Both the position numbers and the translations under genes were made by a program. Below, one piece after another: positions 1 to 9,862 of a DNA stretch of 60,582 bases. How positions within the stretch are numbered: position 1 is the stretch's first letter; every line of letters starts with the position of its first letter. The stretch is from Anaerolineae bacterium (GTDB taxonomy: Bacteria; Chloroflexota; Anaerolineae; Aggregatilineales; Phototrophicaceae), in NCBI GenBank assembly GCA_022822545.1, contig JAJEBE010000025.1:1-60582 (forward strand). Reading direction: 5' to 3'. The notes beneath the pieces are model-generated. The model was not told the DNA's origin and searched no databases. It worked only from the letters and a program-made list of their open reading frames with translations.

Positions 1-110
1 GGCTAGAGCCGCGGGGGTACACCCGGCATCATCCCGAACCCGGCAGTTAAGCCCGCGAGCGCAGATGGTACTGCATTGGAGACGATGTGGGAGAGTATGC
101 CGTTGCCAAC
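1..110 (+). rRNA. rrf: 5S ribosomal RNA, 5' end cut by window edge
   Basis: The sequence carries the conserved 5S core: CATCCCGAACCCGG, then AGTTAAGCCC, GATGGTACTGC and the 3' block GGGAGAGTATGCCG. By comparison with typical 5S genes about 7-10 bases of the 5' strand of helix I lie before base 1; the partner strand is visible near 101-110. No 23S or tRNA sequence is visible here, so any rRNA operon context lies to the left. A short T-run follows at about 133-140. Confidence 0.93.
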
Positions 111-189
111 ACTTCTCTGCTTTGATGCGCCCTCTTTTTTGCTTTAGAGGCAGTTCACAGTAGATAGTTGCGTCATCTTCCTCAATTGA

Positions 190-1380
190 TCAGAATTCCG
201 AGATCGTACGGAAGTAATACGCAACGCCCGATAATACATGAAGTCCGAAGACCAGCATCACGAGATTGAAACGGAACGATAAGCGCGAACCAGGCAGATT
301 CCTTACATCGGTCGCGCTTTCTCTTTCAAGCGAATACTGCTCAATGATGAAGCTTGCTGATGCAAACATCAGCACAAAAACGGCGGCATACCCGGTCCAC
401 AGAAAATCGCCAGTCCTCCAGATCCACCCCCGATCTATAACGAATAACGCGATTGCGGCCGCCACAGCAAATACTACCCATGACAGATTGAGAAATATGT
501 GCTGACGCGCTTCGGACAGAAACAGCAGGTATACAAGTGCCGGAAAAGCAATTGACAGAATAAGTTGAATGGGAATTCGCCAAACTGGCACGTACTCAGC
601 AAGGACGGTCAGAAACCCCAAAGCGATGCCCCGGCCTTCATTGACGCCGGTGAAGGCAGCCAGGTAGAGACCTCCGAGCACAATTACTCCCGGCAGACAG
701 AAGCCGAATACCAGCAGAGCGCTGTCAACGGAGCGCTTTCGCAGATAGCGATATCCTGCAACAAGGCATAGACCAGGCAACAAGGCAATGGCATAGCTCG
801 GCTTGGCAAGCGTAGACAACACCATTATTGCGGCTGAGGCGCCCACAATCAGCGCCTGGCGGCTCAAATCCCGCGCGGACATCCGTTCAAACACCAACAG
901 AGATAACAGTGTCAACGGCACTAGAAACGGACGAAGCGCATTCAATGTTGGGTTGTGATAGACAACGGGATTGAAATATCCGAGCAGGTACTTGTTCTCC
1001 GTCCACAATGTTATCGGTGACATGATCACCAGCCCCAGCGCCAACAGCATGAGCATATAATCCGGCAATTGGCGCCGCGATATGCGCCGCAGCCACCAGA
1101 AAATGGGCAGCGGCACAGGCGCCATAAACGTGAGCGCTGTTGCAAGCAGAATATGCTCTCTAGATCCGGACGGCATCAAACCCAAGTAAATTCGGACTGT
1201 TTCGTGGAAAAGCGGGTGGCGTACATGATTAACGATGTTTGAATCGACGGCGAAATTGAAATGTCTCTTAAAGTCGGCGGAGTCAATAGCGCGAGACATG
1301 ACAGGCGCGAGCATAATAACGCTCAGCGCCAGCAAGACCAAGTATGGCGCTATGTCTTTTGTGGACGAGTGCAGGCGCAA
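190..1380 (-). CDS. Polytopic membrane protein, GT-C-like, function unknown
   Basis: Encodes about 396 residues, mostly hydrophobic, with roughly ten predicted membrane spans and a short acidic stretch after the first (motif DSADFKRHF), resembling the first outer loop of GT-C-type glycosyltransferases. It lacks the C-terminal beta domain of the seven longer transferases in this window and is much shorter, so it is at best a distant relative. The start is uncertain: TTG at 1380 has a GAGGGG-like site about 9 bases upstream, while an in-frame ATG lies about 17 codons further in. It converges on the 5S gene and is divergent from the GT-C gene at 1564. I do not recognise a specific family. Confidence 0.7.
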   Translation of the reverse strand: MRLHSSTKDIAPYLVLLALSVIMLAPVMSRAIDSADFKRHFNFAVDSNIVNHVRHPLFHETVRIYLGLMPSGSREHILLATALTFMAPVPLPIFWWLRRISRRQLPDYMLMLLALGLVIMSPITLWTENKYLLGYFNPVVYHNPTLNALRPFLVPLTLLSLLVFERMSARDLSRQALIVGASAAIMVLSTLAKPSYAIALLPGLCLVAGYRYLRKRSVDSALLVFGFCLPGVIVLGGLYLAAFTGVNEGRGIALGFLTVLAEYVPVWRIPIQLILSIAFPALVYLLFLSEARQHIFLNLSWVVFAVAAAIALFVIDRGWIWRTGDFLWTGYAAVFVLMFASASFIIEQYSLERESATDVRNLPGSRLSFRFNLVMLVFGLHVLSGVAYYFRTISEF

Positions 1381-1528
1381 GCGAGTAACCCCTCGGCTCG
1401 TTTAGAAAGGGCAACACGCTAGCAGTATAATGGCGTTCGTGGAACTGAACAACGACTGCAAGCTTAGGTAATTCCCGAAAGTCACAGGGGAACATAGGCA
1501 CCTAGAACTCAATGTCATGCTAATATAT

Positions 1529-1563
1529 CCTCTGTTCCCTCTGTGACTCTGTGGTGAAATCCC
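1529..1563 (+). repeat. CTCTGTG-type dispersed repeat, copy a
   Basis: An intergenic stretch reads TCCTCTGTTCCCTCTGTG followed by ACTCTGTGGTGAAATCCC. Similar strings recur at 14930-14950, 25131-25168, 32173-32205 and, inverted, 55797-55835. The copy abuts the possible GTG start of the next gene, so its GGTGA may double as a ribosome binding site. Confidence 0.6.
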
Positions 1564-3456
1564 GTGCAGATATCTCGAATGAGTTTCCAGAAATCCGCGG
1601 CGATCCTTTGCCTGCTCGTCTTCTTCGCGATCAATATCACCAGCCTAAATGCCAGGCCAGTCACCCTCGACGACATCGACTCCCTGAAACACACAATCAA
1701 TCATCCGCACAGGGACCGCTTTGATTTGCTTCAGACGATTGCCAGCGTGGCCCAGCACAGCCCGGAACATGTTCCCGCATATTATTCCGCCTTGGATCTA
1801 TGGCTCGTGATTGTGGGCGAAGACTTGTTTTTGACGCGCTTATTCTCCGTATTTTTATGTCTGCTCGCCTTGGCCCTGACTTATCGCCTGGCGCTGCTGA
1901 CGCGGAATCGTCAAGTTGCCGCCGCTGCGCCGTTTATCCTGGCATTTATGGCATATCTCCAATATTACGCGCAAATCACAAGAGTGTACGCGCTCTTGCC
2001 CTTGGTTACCGGCTGGGCGCTTTGGGCATACTGGCAGGCAGTTGCTTCGCCCACGGTGTCTCGCTGGAAGTGGCTGTCGCTCTTCACGTCGGTGTTGGCG
2101 ACAATTTATACACATTACATCGGCATCATAGTATTAGCTGGGGTCGCCCTCTACCACTTGATATTTGTGCCAAAGGATCGCCGCTGGTGGCATGTAGTTC
2201 TCATAGTGGTCCTGGCTAGCTTGCCCTTCATACTTTGGCTGCCGGTTGCATTCAGAGGTTTCGCGCGTAGTCAGACCTCGCTGGCGAAAGATGTCTTGGC
2301 TTTGCCAGAGGCTTTCTCGGCGCTGCTGCGCATATATGCCAATGGACTATTGTTAGTGCCGCTGGGTGCGGCGGCGATCTTGTGGCTTAGGCGCAGACGC
2401 TTAAACGGCGGCGAACGCTACCTGGTGTTTGTCGCGCTGGCTGTCTTCTTGTTGATCTTGCTCGTAAACGAAATCTCGCCGATTCTTGTTGCGCGGCGGA
2501 TGCGATACACCTTGGTGCTGGCTGTGCCTCTGAGTTGCGCCTTCGCAATCGCTGTATGTCGGTTGCCCGGCGGGAGCGTGCTTCGCCTGCCTCTGCTTGC
2601 CCTTTGGGTCGCATCTTCTGTTGTGTATGCCGATTCCATGGAGTTGTCCGTCTACACCAATCAGTTCTCATTGGACTTCGATAATGTCCCGCATTACCAG
2701 GACTTCATTTATGAAGCCGCCAAATTACCCGGACACAATGAGCCCATCCTGAGTTTCCTGCCTCCTGTATCCGAGGTTGCCCGTTGGTCACTAGGGTATT
2801 ATCGCGAGCAGCTTTCAGACTGGACGCATGTCATCTCTATGTATCATGACCATCAAGGACAACTGCGCCTGGCCAGTTCGCTTTCCACTTATGCCACGCC
2901 CGAAGCCTTAATCGAGAACAGCCAGGGGATCTGGTTGATACATAATCCCACGCGTACCAGCGACTCGGCGCTGGAAGAAGACTTCGGCTGGTTCACGCAA
3001 CACTTCCGCTTCTGCAAACGCTACCTGGAAAAGCCGAAGAGCATAATCGACTTCTATCTGAAGTCATCCATACCCTGTGAACTGGTCACTGACGAGCAGC
3101 CGCTTGCCATTCGTTACGACAACGGCGCCGAGCTTGGTAACCTGATATACGATCGGACTACGGATTCTCTGACCGTATTTCTCCGCTGGCTGCGTACTAT
3201 TGATAAAGTCTATTCTTTCACCTTGCAGGTCTTCGACGAAAGAGCGAACAAGCTGGCGCAGTTTGACAAAGTCATAAGCGGCGATCCTATTGACATCGCC
3301 CCCTTCGACTTGGCCGCTTTTCCCGCCGGCGAATATGTCGTCAAGCTCATCGTTTACGATCGCGAATCGATAGCCAGCCAGCCCGGTCTGCTCCTAAGCG
3401 ACCAACAGCCATTTGAACGCGAAATGGATGTCCTGCGGTTTAGCGTTCAGGACTGA
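1564..3456 (+). CDS. GT-C membrane glycosyltransferase (ArnT/PMT-like), paralogue A
   Basis: A 630-residue protein. The N-terminal ~400 residues hold about ten to twelve membrane spans, and the first outer loop carries an acidic motif (TLDDIDS, residues ~34-40) at the place where ArnT/PMT-type enzymes keep catalytic Asp/Glu. A later RRMRY motif is shared with the next gene. From ~residue 400 the protein is soluble, and the last ~115 residues form a beta-rich domain shared by all seven paralogues here. The family moves sugars from polyprenyl-phosphate donors onto lipids, proteins or glycans outside the membrane; the substrate here is unknown. GTG at 1564 has GGTGA 8 bases upstream; ATG at 1579 is an alternative. 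Paralogue B follows 103 bases downstream on the same strand, probably co-transcribed. Confidence 0.85.
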   Translation: MQISRMSFQKSAAILCLLVFFAINITSLNARPVTLDDIDSLKHTINHPHRDRFDLLQTIASVAQHSPEHVPAYYSALDLWLVIVGEDLFLTRLFSVFLCLLALALTYRLALLTRNRQVAAAAPFILAFMAYLQYYAQITRVYALLPLVTGWALWAYWQAVASPTVSRWKWLSLFTSVLATIYTHYIGIIVLAGVALYHLIFVPKDRRWWHVVLIVVLASLPFILWLPVAFRGFARSQTSLAKDVLALPEAFSALLRIYANGLLLVPLGAAAILWLRRRRLNGGERYLVFVALAVFLLILLVNEISPILVARRMRYTLVLAVPLSCAFAIAVCRLPGGSVLRLPLLALWVASSVVYADSMELSVYTNQFSLDFDNVPHYQDFIYEAAKLPGHNEPILSFLPPVSEVARWSLGYYREQLSDWTHVISMYHDHQGQLRLASSLSTYATPEALIENSQGIWLIHNPTRTSDSALEEDFGWFTQHFRFCKRYLEKPKSIIDFYLKSSIPCELVTDEQPLAIRYDNGAELGNLIYDRTTDSLTVFLRWLRTIDKVYSFTLQVFDERANKLAQFDKVISGDPIDIAPFDLAAFPAGEYVVKLIVYDRESIASQPGLLLSDQQPFEREMDVLRFSVQD

Positions 3457-3559
3457 TGCTGTTTCAGATGGTATCCTGCTCCCACTTCACACTACAGTTG
3501 CGCCCTCTTTTTGATTATCTTACTGGGGCCGATTCCGCCATTCTCCTGAGCGCCGCCGG

Positions 3560-5455
3560 ATGACAAACATCGCCATAAATAGGCTCACGCTCCCCCTCAG
3601 CGTCATCGGCTTGTTTGTTCTCTTCGCCTTGGGCAGCGCCAATCTCAAGGTCTTTCCTATAGGCAATGATGAATACAATTCCTTGAGCCACATCCAGCAG
3701 CCGGAAAAGGGCACGCGCTACGACCTCGCTGGAACGGTGCAGAGCGTTATCGATCGCAGCCAACAGCATGGTCCTCTTTACTTCCTACTGCTCAATGTCT
3801 GGCGCACCTTTGCTGGCGCTGATCTTTTCGCCCTCCGCTTGTTTTCCCTGCTCTGCGGGCTTCTAACTGTGGCCGCAACATTTCACCTCGCGGCCCTATG
3901 CCGTGACCGTCAACTTGGTTTGGCGGCGCTGCTTGCCATCACCTTCCTCGCCTATCATCTCTTCTACAGCCATACGGCTCGAATGTATACGCTGCTGCCG
4001 CTCTTCTCCGTCTGGGTGATATGGTCGTACTGGAAGATCGTTTCCGCGCAGGGGTTCGTTCCCCGGTGGCGCTGGCTGTCTTTGCTGGCATCGGCCGCGC
4101 TGATTCTGTATCTGCATTATTTCGGCAGCATGATTTTGGCCGCCATCGGGCTATACCATCTGCTATTCGTACCGAAGCATCGGCGCTGGTGGCTGGTAGC
4201 GCTCTATTTGCTGGTGGCTGGGCTGTGCTTCTTGCCCTGGCTGCCGGTCGCCATTGATGGGTTCTCGAATCGCATCAGCCTTGCAGACGCCCGTTTGCCT
4301 ATGCTCGAGTCAATATTTACGTATTTCCTGGTGTTCTCGAATGGTCTGTTTTTCTTGCCGCTGTTGGCGGCAGCCTTCGCCGCGCGCAACTACAATCGCC
4401 TCAACTCGGCGGAGAAATTCATCCTGCTCATCGCCGCTTTTACACTTCTGCTGGCAGTCCTGACCAACGAATTCACGCCGATTCTGGTGACGCGGCGCAT
4501 GCGTTACATGACCGTCCTGACCGCGCCATTTTGCTGCTGCCTTGTTATTGGCTTGCGTTTTTTGCCCCGCTGGCGCGTCATCCGCTTTCCCGCGCTTATC
4601 CTGTGGATCGCATCGTTCATCGTTTTCTCCCGCTCCGATGCCTTGCTTCACTATGCCAACAAGCTGGAGCAGAGTCTGCACAAGATGCCGCATTATCAAG
4701 ACTTCATCTATGAATCGGAGCGCTTGCCCGGTCATAATGAATTGATCCTCAGCTTCCATCCGGATTTGATAATCACAGTGACAAAGACATTGCGCTATTA
4801 TCGCGCGGCGCTGGCGGATTATGCCCATCTCGCGCATATTACTTATAACGCGGCCGGCAAGGTCTATATCCAGAGTGTACTGACCCCCTACGCCAGCTTG
4901 GACGCCATCGCCGAGAACGCGACTGGCATCTGGGTCATCCATGATCCGCAGCAGACGGATTTGCGCTCGCCGGATGTATTCACGGACTGGCTCAGCAATC
5001 ACTACCATGCTTGCCAGCGTTTTGTCGAAAAGAGCAACAGCGTCATAGATTATTACCTGCGCGCGGATATCCCTTGTGACCTGGTCACCGCCGCCGATCC
5101 CTTAGGCATCCGCTTCGACAACGGAACTGAACTTGGCAATCTGCGCATAGAGCAATCTCCCGATGCGCTGCGAGTATATTTGCGCTGGTTGCAAACCATT
5201 GAAGACAAGTATTCATTCACCTTGCAGGCTTTCGACGAGCAGGCGGAGAAAGTTCTTCAAGCCGATCGCGTGATCAGCGGCGAGCCGGTCGATATCGTCC
5301 AATTCGACATTTCGGCTTTGCCCGCCGGTGAATATACGATGAGGTTCATCGTCTATGACTTCACATCCGGAGCCAGTCAAAGCGGCGCGCTCGTTAGCAA
5401 TGGCATGCGCTTTGAACGCGAGATTGAAGCGGCTCGATTTTCTATTGGCCAATAA
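3560..5455 (+). CDS. GT-C membrane glycosyltransferase (ArnT/PMT-like), paralogue B
   Basis: A 631-residue protein, the closest relative of paralogue A over its whole length (shared MPHYQDFIYE-type and FDNGTELGNL-type blocks after the membrane part). The outer-loop acidic motif is NDEYNSL (D37, E38), followed by about ten membrane spans and a TRRMRYM motif near residue 310. The C-terminal beta-rich domain includes a PAGEY turn that corresponds to PPGQYRL-type turns in the paralogues at 39065-50862. ATG at 3560 has only a weak upstream site. The pair A-B looks like a tandem duplication. Expected role: transfer of a lipid-linked sugar at the outer membrane face; acceptor unknown. Confidence 0.86.
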   Translation: MTNIAINRLTLPLSVIGLFVLFALGSANLKVFPIGNDEYNSLSHIQQPEKGTRYDLAGTVQSVIDRSQQHGPLYFLLLNVWRTFAGADLFALRLFSLLCGLLTVAATFHLAALCRDRQLGLAALLAITFLAYHLFYSHTARMYTLLPLFSVWVIWSYWKIVSAQGFVPRWRWLSLLASAALILYLHYFGSMILAAIGLYHLLFVPKHRRWWLVALYLLVAGLCFLPWLPVAIDGFSNRISLADARLPMLESIFTYFLVFSNGLFFLPLLAAAFAARNYNRLNSAEKFILLIAAFTLLLAVLTNEFTPILVTRRMRYMTVLTAPFCCCLVIGLRFLPRWRVIRFPALILWIASFIVFSRSDALLHYANKLEQSLHKMPHYQDFIYESERLPGHNELILSFHPDLIITVTKTLRYYRAALADYAHLAHITYNAAGKVYIQSVLTPYASLDAIAENATGIWVIHDPQQTDLRSPDVFTDWLSNHYHACQRFVEKSNSVIDYYLRADIPCDLVTAADPLGIRFDNGTELGNLRIEQSPDALRVYLRWLQTIEDKYSFTLQAFDEQAEKVLQADRVISGEPVDIVQFDISALPAGEYTMRFIVYDFTSGASQSGALVSNGMRFEREIEAARFSIGQ

Positions 5456-5597
5456 CAGCCCACGTAGCCGCCTTGCTTTTTCTACGTGTAAGCGCCTTCA
5501 AGCTTGCCCCAGCGACTGACCAGACTTATGCTAGTAGCTGGCTCGTTGGCGTAGCGTTCACCGTATTGGCAACTGAAGGTAACCTGGAGTACCGCGA

Positions 5598-8057
5598 ATG
5601 CCTGGACAACCTCTCATCCGTATCATCCTCATCTGCCTGCTCGCGCTGTTCACACTTGCTGTAGCGGCCATTGGCGAGAAAGAAGACGACGACGCGCCTG
5701 CCGCTAGCTTCGCAGCCGACCCAGGCTCAGCGCAAATCATCAACGATGAAGGCGGCCCGGTCATCATTTCCGGCGAGTTGAATTACACCAACGCCCTTTT
5801 CACCAGCGGGGTGGCTGAACCTTTGATCATCCTGGAAGACCAGGCCGGTTTTATCGATCGTGACGAATACTTCATCTTTCCTCTCGAATCCCAGGTCAAC
5901 GGGCAGATAACATCCGACTTTTTCACATCTCCTTTCTCCTACAGCCTCGCCTTGCCCCTCAATCCGGCCGGCAGCCTGCGCGATGTGGATAATGACGGCG
6001 AAGAAGATGCCGGCGTCATGGTGTTCTCCATCGCTTATTGGACGAACCTCTTCGGCGGCCCGCTGCTGGAAAGATGCGATATTTACGGCGGCGGCTGGTC
6101 AACGTCTTACGCTTCCACCCGCGCCAGCAAGGACCCGGCCAACCGCCACGAAATCATCGGCGGCAAATTTGTCATCTACGCGCCCGAAGCCGGGCAGGGC
6201 TTCCCCAAAGGCTTCGGCGAAGATGGCCTGCTCTTCACCGCGGATGACCCGATCATCACCATGCCGCAAGGCTATTCCATTGTCGATATGGATAAGGAGC
6301 CCTTCATCATTGATCGCGCCGCCCGGCCAATCGTAGACCTCCTCGAGCCGGAAGAAGCCGCTATCAATGACTTCTCCGCGCTCGGTTACAGCGAAGCCTT
6401 TGCCGCCATGGTCGATCTCTTCCGCCGCGAATACGCTTATACCGATTTGTACGAGCTCGATTGGGACGCGCTGGAAGAGACCTACGCGCCGCGCTTCGCC
6501 GAAGCTGAAGATGCGGAGGATCCCGACGCCTATGCCCTCGCCATGCGCGACTTCCTCTGGGAAATCCCCGATGGTCATGTCTCCATGCCCTTGTCGCATC
6601 TCAGCGACCTCTTCCGCGAAGAGACTGACGGCGGCTTGGGCCTCTCGCTTTCCGAGCTTGAAGACGGGCGCATTGTCGTCAGCTACTTGCTTGATGGCGG
6701 CCCGGCTTCCAACGCCGGCATGCAGCTCGGCGCAGAGATTCTGGCTTGGGACGGCGGCACGCTGCAAGAGGCGATGGACCGCGAATTCGTCTGGGCGCAC
6801 CAGTCCCTCAGCACTGAGCATACCTTGCGCCTGCAACAACTCCGCTACATCACGCGTTTCCCCCTCGGCGCCGAGGTCGAGCTGACATTCCGCAATCCCG
6901 ACAGCGAAGAAGAGTCGGTCACGCTGACAACGATTAGCGAACGCGCCAGCTTCAACAACTCGTCCTTCTTCTCCGGCATTGAAGGTTGGGAACTGCCTGT
7001 CGAGTTTGAAATCCTCGATAGCGGCTACGGCTACGTCGCCATTTATTCCTTCAACGATGATGAGCGCCTTACCATCGAGTTGTGGGAGCGCATGATCGAG
7101 ACCTTCAACAGCGAGGAACTGCCCGGCATCATCATCGACATGCGGCACAACAGCGGCGGCAGCGGCTACCTGGCCGATCAACTCGGCGCTTACTTCTTTG
7201 ACGAAGAGCATATCCTCGGCTATTCCAGCACCTATAATGAAGCCATCGGCGATTTCTATCTCGATCCCGGCTCCGAGGACCGCTTCTGCTTGCCCGAAGC
7301 TGAGGAGCACCCGCGCTACGCTGGCGAAATCGCCGTCATCATCGCGCCCGGCTGCTTCAGCGCTTGCGAATTCTTCTCCTACAATCTCACCATCGAGGAT
7401 CGCGCCGCCATCGTCGGCCACTATCCTACCAGCGGCTTGGGCGGCGCCATCGATGATTTCCTTATGCCGGAAGACATCAGCGTCCGTTTCACCGTCACTC
7501 GCGCTCTCGATGCCGACATGAACATCCATGTCGAAGCCCAAGGCGTCTCGCCGACTGCGCGCGTGCCCGTCACGCTGGAATCCTTGACCAGCGAGGGCGA
7601 TCCGCTGCTGGAAGCGGCGGAGGCGCACCTGACCGATGTCATCCTGGGCGAACTCATTGACGGCGGGGAATTGTCCCTGGGCATCGGCAGCACAGAAGTC
7701 CAGGCGAACGGCGTGGTTGGCCCCGACCAGCGCGTCCGCTATCGCGTCACTCTGCCCGCCAATCGCACCGTCAGCGTCTTCCTCAACGGCGAGGACGACA
7801 CGGTAGATACTGTGCTGGGCATTTACGATCGGGAAGGCAGCCAGCTCCTGGGCGAAAACGATGACGCCGATGAAGACAGTCGCGGCTCGGCCTGGACCGA
7901 CCTGGCAATCGGCGAAAATGCCGGCGTATTCTTGTTTGAAGTGCGCGTCAAAAATACCAACGAGATTCAGCCCTTCACCCTGAAAGTGGTCGGTGTCGAA
8001 CCGGAAGAGGAGCCCGAATCTGAAACGGATGAATCGGATACGACCGAGGACGAGTAA
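5598..8057 (+). CDS. Secreted S41-family (tail-specific) peptidase with PDZ and PPC domains
   Basis: An 819-residue protein. The ATG has GGAG about 8 bases upstream and begins a signal peptide (hydrophobic residues ~6-26). After a ~230-residue N-terminal region comes an S41 module: helical part (~275-330), a PDZ-like domain near 340-420 (LLDGGPASNAGMQLG), then the peptidase core with VAIYSF, IIDMRHNSGGS and the nucleophile motif CFSACEFF. The C-terminal ~100 residues (VRYRVTLPANRTVSVFL onward) resemble a bacterial pre-peptidase C-terminal (PPC) beta domain, followed by an acidic tail. S41 enzymes cleave unfolded or C-terminally tagged proteins, here outside the membrane. The gene stands alone. 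The Ser is clear; I did not locate a certain catalytic Lys. Confidence 0.85.
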   Translation: MPGQPLIRIILICLLALFTLAVAAIGEKEDDDAPAASFAADPGSAQIINDEGGPVIISGELNYTNALFTSGVAEPLIILEDQAGFIDRDEYFIFPLESQVNGQITSDFFTSPFSYSLALPLNPAGSLRDVDNDGEEDAGVMVFSIAYWTNLFGGPLLERCDIYGGGWSTSYASTRASKDPANRHEIIGGKFVIYAPEAGQGFPKGFGEDGLLFTADDPIITMPQGYSIVDMDKEPFIIDRAARPIVDLLEPEEAAINDFSALGYSEAFAAMVDLFRREYAYTDLYELDWDALEETYAPRFAEAEDAEDPDAYALAMRDFLWEIPDGHVSMPLSHLSDLFREETDGGLGLSLSELEDGRIVVSYLLDGGPASNAGMQLGAEILAWDGGTLQEAMDREFVWAHQSLSTEHTLRLQQLRYITRFPLGAEVELTFRNPDSEEESVTLTTISERASFNNSSFFSGIEGWELPVEFEILDSGYGYVAIYSFNDDERLTIELWERMIETFNSEELPGIIIDMRHNSGGSGYLADQLGAYFFDEEHILGYSSTYNEAIGDFYLDPGSEDRFCLPEAEEHPRYAGEIAVIIAPGCFSACEFFSYNLTIEDRAAIVGHYPTSGLGGAIDDFLMPEDISVRFTVTRALDADMNIHVEAQGVSPTARVPVTLESLTSEGDPLLEAAEAHLTDVILGELIDGGELSLGIGSTEVQANGVVGPDQRVRYRVTLPANRTVSVFLNGEDDTVDTVLGIYDREGSQLLGENDDADEDSRGSAWTDLAIGENAGVFLFEVRVKNTNEIQPFTLKVVGVEPEEEPESETDESDTTEDE

Positions 8058-8082
8058 ACGACACCGGCTTCTACTATGTCCG

Positions 8083-9285
8083 CTAATCCCAGTCACGCTC
8101 GTCCACAATCTTGCGCGCCGCCGGGTCAATGCTGCCCGCGGCGACGATATTCACGGCATCAATCCGCAAGCGCACCGCCTGCTGCGCCAAGGCGCTGAGC
8201 TTCTCGCCGATGCTTTCGCCGGCCGCGCCTTCGTTCAATTCGACATTCACCGTCACCACATCGCGGTTATCCGGCCGCGTGATGATCACCTGTATGTCTT
8301 TGATCTCGGGGAACTGCATCACCGCATAACCCAACTGATTGGGGTGCAAGAACATCCCGCGGACCTTGATCGCATCGCCGCTGCGCCCGAATAGTCCGAG
8401 CAGTTGCTGCCTCGCGCAACCCGGCTGCGGCGCCAATGCGCCGAGGTCGCCCGTGCCAAAGCGAATCAGCGGATAGGCTTTGTTCAATGCGGTCGCCACG
8501 ATCTCGCCTGTTTCGCCGTCCGCCAAGGGCGCGCCCGTCTCCGGGTCGCAGATCTGCAAGTACAGGCTCGGCATGATGCAGAAGCCTTGCACGTCGGCGC
8601 GCGTGTAACCGACGAAGCCCAGATCAGCCGTGCCATAAGCCGATGTTGTCTTCATGCCGTACTCGCCTTCGAAGCGCTCGCGTTGGCTCGGCGTATAGGG
8701 CTCGGCCGAAAACAGCGCTTTCTTCAGCGGCACAGCGCCGGCGCCCATGCCCATCTCGGCCGCCTTGTCCAGCAGCGTCATCAGATAACTCGGCTGGCCC
8801 ACGAAGCCGCTTGCGCCCAGGGCCATCATCATCATGATTTGCAGTTCGGTATTGCCCGGTCCGGTCGGTATTACCGTGGCGCCACAGGCGCGGATGGCCT
8901 CATCCAGCAGGATCCCCGCCGGCGTCAGATGATACATGAAGGTGTTGAGCACGCGGTCGCCGCGGCCGATGCCGATGTAGCGGAAGGGCGCCAACTGCGC
9001 GTCCGGGTCGGCCGGCGGGGGCTGCGGATCATAAATCGGGCCCGGCGAGATATATATCCGCGGCAGATCGGCCGGATCGATCGTGAGAAAGCCGCCAAAG
9101 GGCGGATTCTGCCGGTGGATCTCCACCAGCGCATCCTTGCTTAATACGGGAATTCGGGCGAGATCGTCCGCGCCCTGGATATCAGCCGGGTCAACCCCCG
9201 CCTCGTCCATCAACCCGTGTATTGCCGGGGCATGATCATAAGCGTGCCGCGCCAGTTTGCTGATGCGTCGATCTAAATCTTTCAC
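8083..9285 (-). CDS. Phenylacetate-CoA ligase-like adenylate-forming enzyme
   Basis: Encodes 400 residues from a GTG start at 9285 that has GAGGAG 8 bases upstream; the longer frame to 9375 lacks such a site. It matches the PaaK family along its length: LARHAYDHAP near the start, an IPVLSKDALVEIHR block, a SAYGTADLG motif and the C-terminal GRSGDAIKVRGMFLHPNQL. The usual glycine-rich SSGTTG loop is replaced by IYISPGPIYDPQP, as in some divergent members. These enzymes join aromatic carboxylates to CoA using ATP. It is the last gene on this strand after the Liv transporter genes, separated from livF by 577 bases, so it may be co-regulated with them but could have its own promoter. Confidence 0.85.
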   Translation of the reverse strand: MKDLDRRISKLARHAYDHAPAIHGLMDEAGVDPADIQGADDLARIPVLSKDALVEIHRQNPPFGGFLTIDPADLPRIYISPGPIYDPQPPPADPDAQLAPFRYIGIGRGDRVLNTFMYHLTPAGILLDEAIRACGATVIPTGPGNTELQIMMMMALGASGFVGQPSYLMTLLDKAAEMGMGAGAVPLKKALFSAEPYTPSQRERFEGEYGMKTTSAYGTADLGFVGYTRADVQGFCIMPSLYLQICDPETGAPLADGETGEIVATALNKAYPLIRFGTGDLGALAPQPGCARQQLLGLFGRSGDAIKVRGMFLHPNQLGYAVMQFPEIKDIQVIITRPDNRDVVTVNVELNEGAAGESIGEKLSALAQQAVRLRIDAVNIVAAGSIDPAARKIVDERDWD

Positions 9286-9862
9286 TTTAGCTCTCCTCGT
9301 TTTCCGAAAGTTCCGATGCTCCCCGGCTGGCGGAGGGGCAAAGGAAAATGGGGTGTATCGCAAGCATAGCCGCAAATGCGGGGCCAGTCGTAGCCGTAAC
9401 TGAAATTGGAGTTCTATTGGAAAGGGAAATATTTATTGTCCAACAACTTCCAACAAAATTGGATTGCCCGCTTGAACGAGAGGCGGGCTGCGCGGACCGA
9501 TAACGCTCAGATCGAGCGAGGGGAGAAATTATCGATAATCGTTTATCGATAGGCGGAAAACTTTTTTCTCTCATAAAACGAGCGTTTATTGATAATTTTC
9601 CGCGGCGCGGCGGATGTGGCGCATCCGGATGGCGGGCCAGGCGCCGGTCTTGCGGCCGCCGGGAAAAACTTTTTTGGCCATCTGGCCATTTGACGCTGGC
9701 AGATCGCGGGCCGGGGCGCCGGTCTGGGGTGGAGACAATAACGTTCATGAGAATCAGGATAGCAGAAAATTGCTATGAATAGGCGACCAAATGTTCGCGT
9801 ATCCGGCGCAAAAAGAAAATCGCTTATCCGCGCTTGCGAACTGCCGTCGAGTGTCGCGAATT
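9286..9862. other. 577-bp non-coding region with palindrome and direct repeats
   Basis: No convincing gene is present; the frames here are short and lack recognisable content. The region holds a perfect 8-bp-arm palindrome (9531-9550), a GGATG-CATCC hairpin (9612-9626), a GGCC-ATCT-GGCC hairpin near 9676-9687, paired GGAAAACTTTTTT-type strings near 9555 and 9661, and a near-perfect ~20-bp direct repeat (9632-9650 and 9706-9725, one base inserted). It separates livF from the PaaK-like gene, so a promoter or regulatory region for the latter is plausible. Confidence 0.5.
9531..9550. promoter_or_regulatory. Perfect inverted repeat, operator-like
   Basis: ATCGATAA and TTATCGAT are separated by four bases, giving a 20-bp AT-rich dyad in a GC-rich genome. 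A related TTATTGATAA lies at about 9593-9602. It lies about 245 bases upstream of the PaaK-like gene. No regulator is identified. Confidence 0.4.

Noticed and set aside
3490..3515. TGCGCCCTCTTTTT-type string shared with 126-140 as a terminator
   Set aside because: No stable hairpin precedes either T-run.
6099..8129. 676-residue open frame antisense to the S41 peptidase
   Set aside because: It mirrors the codon bias of the real gene, has no family motifs, and lacks a ribosome binding site. The plus-strand frame has a signal peptide, PDZ and peptidase motifs.
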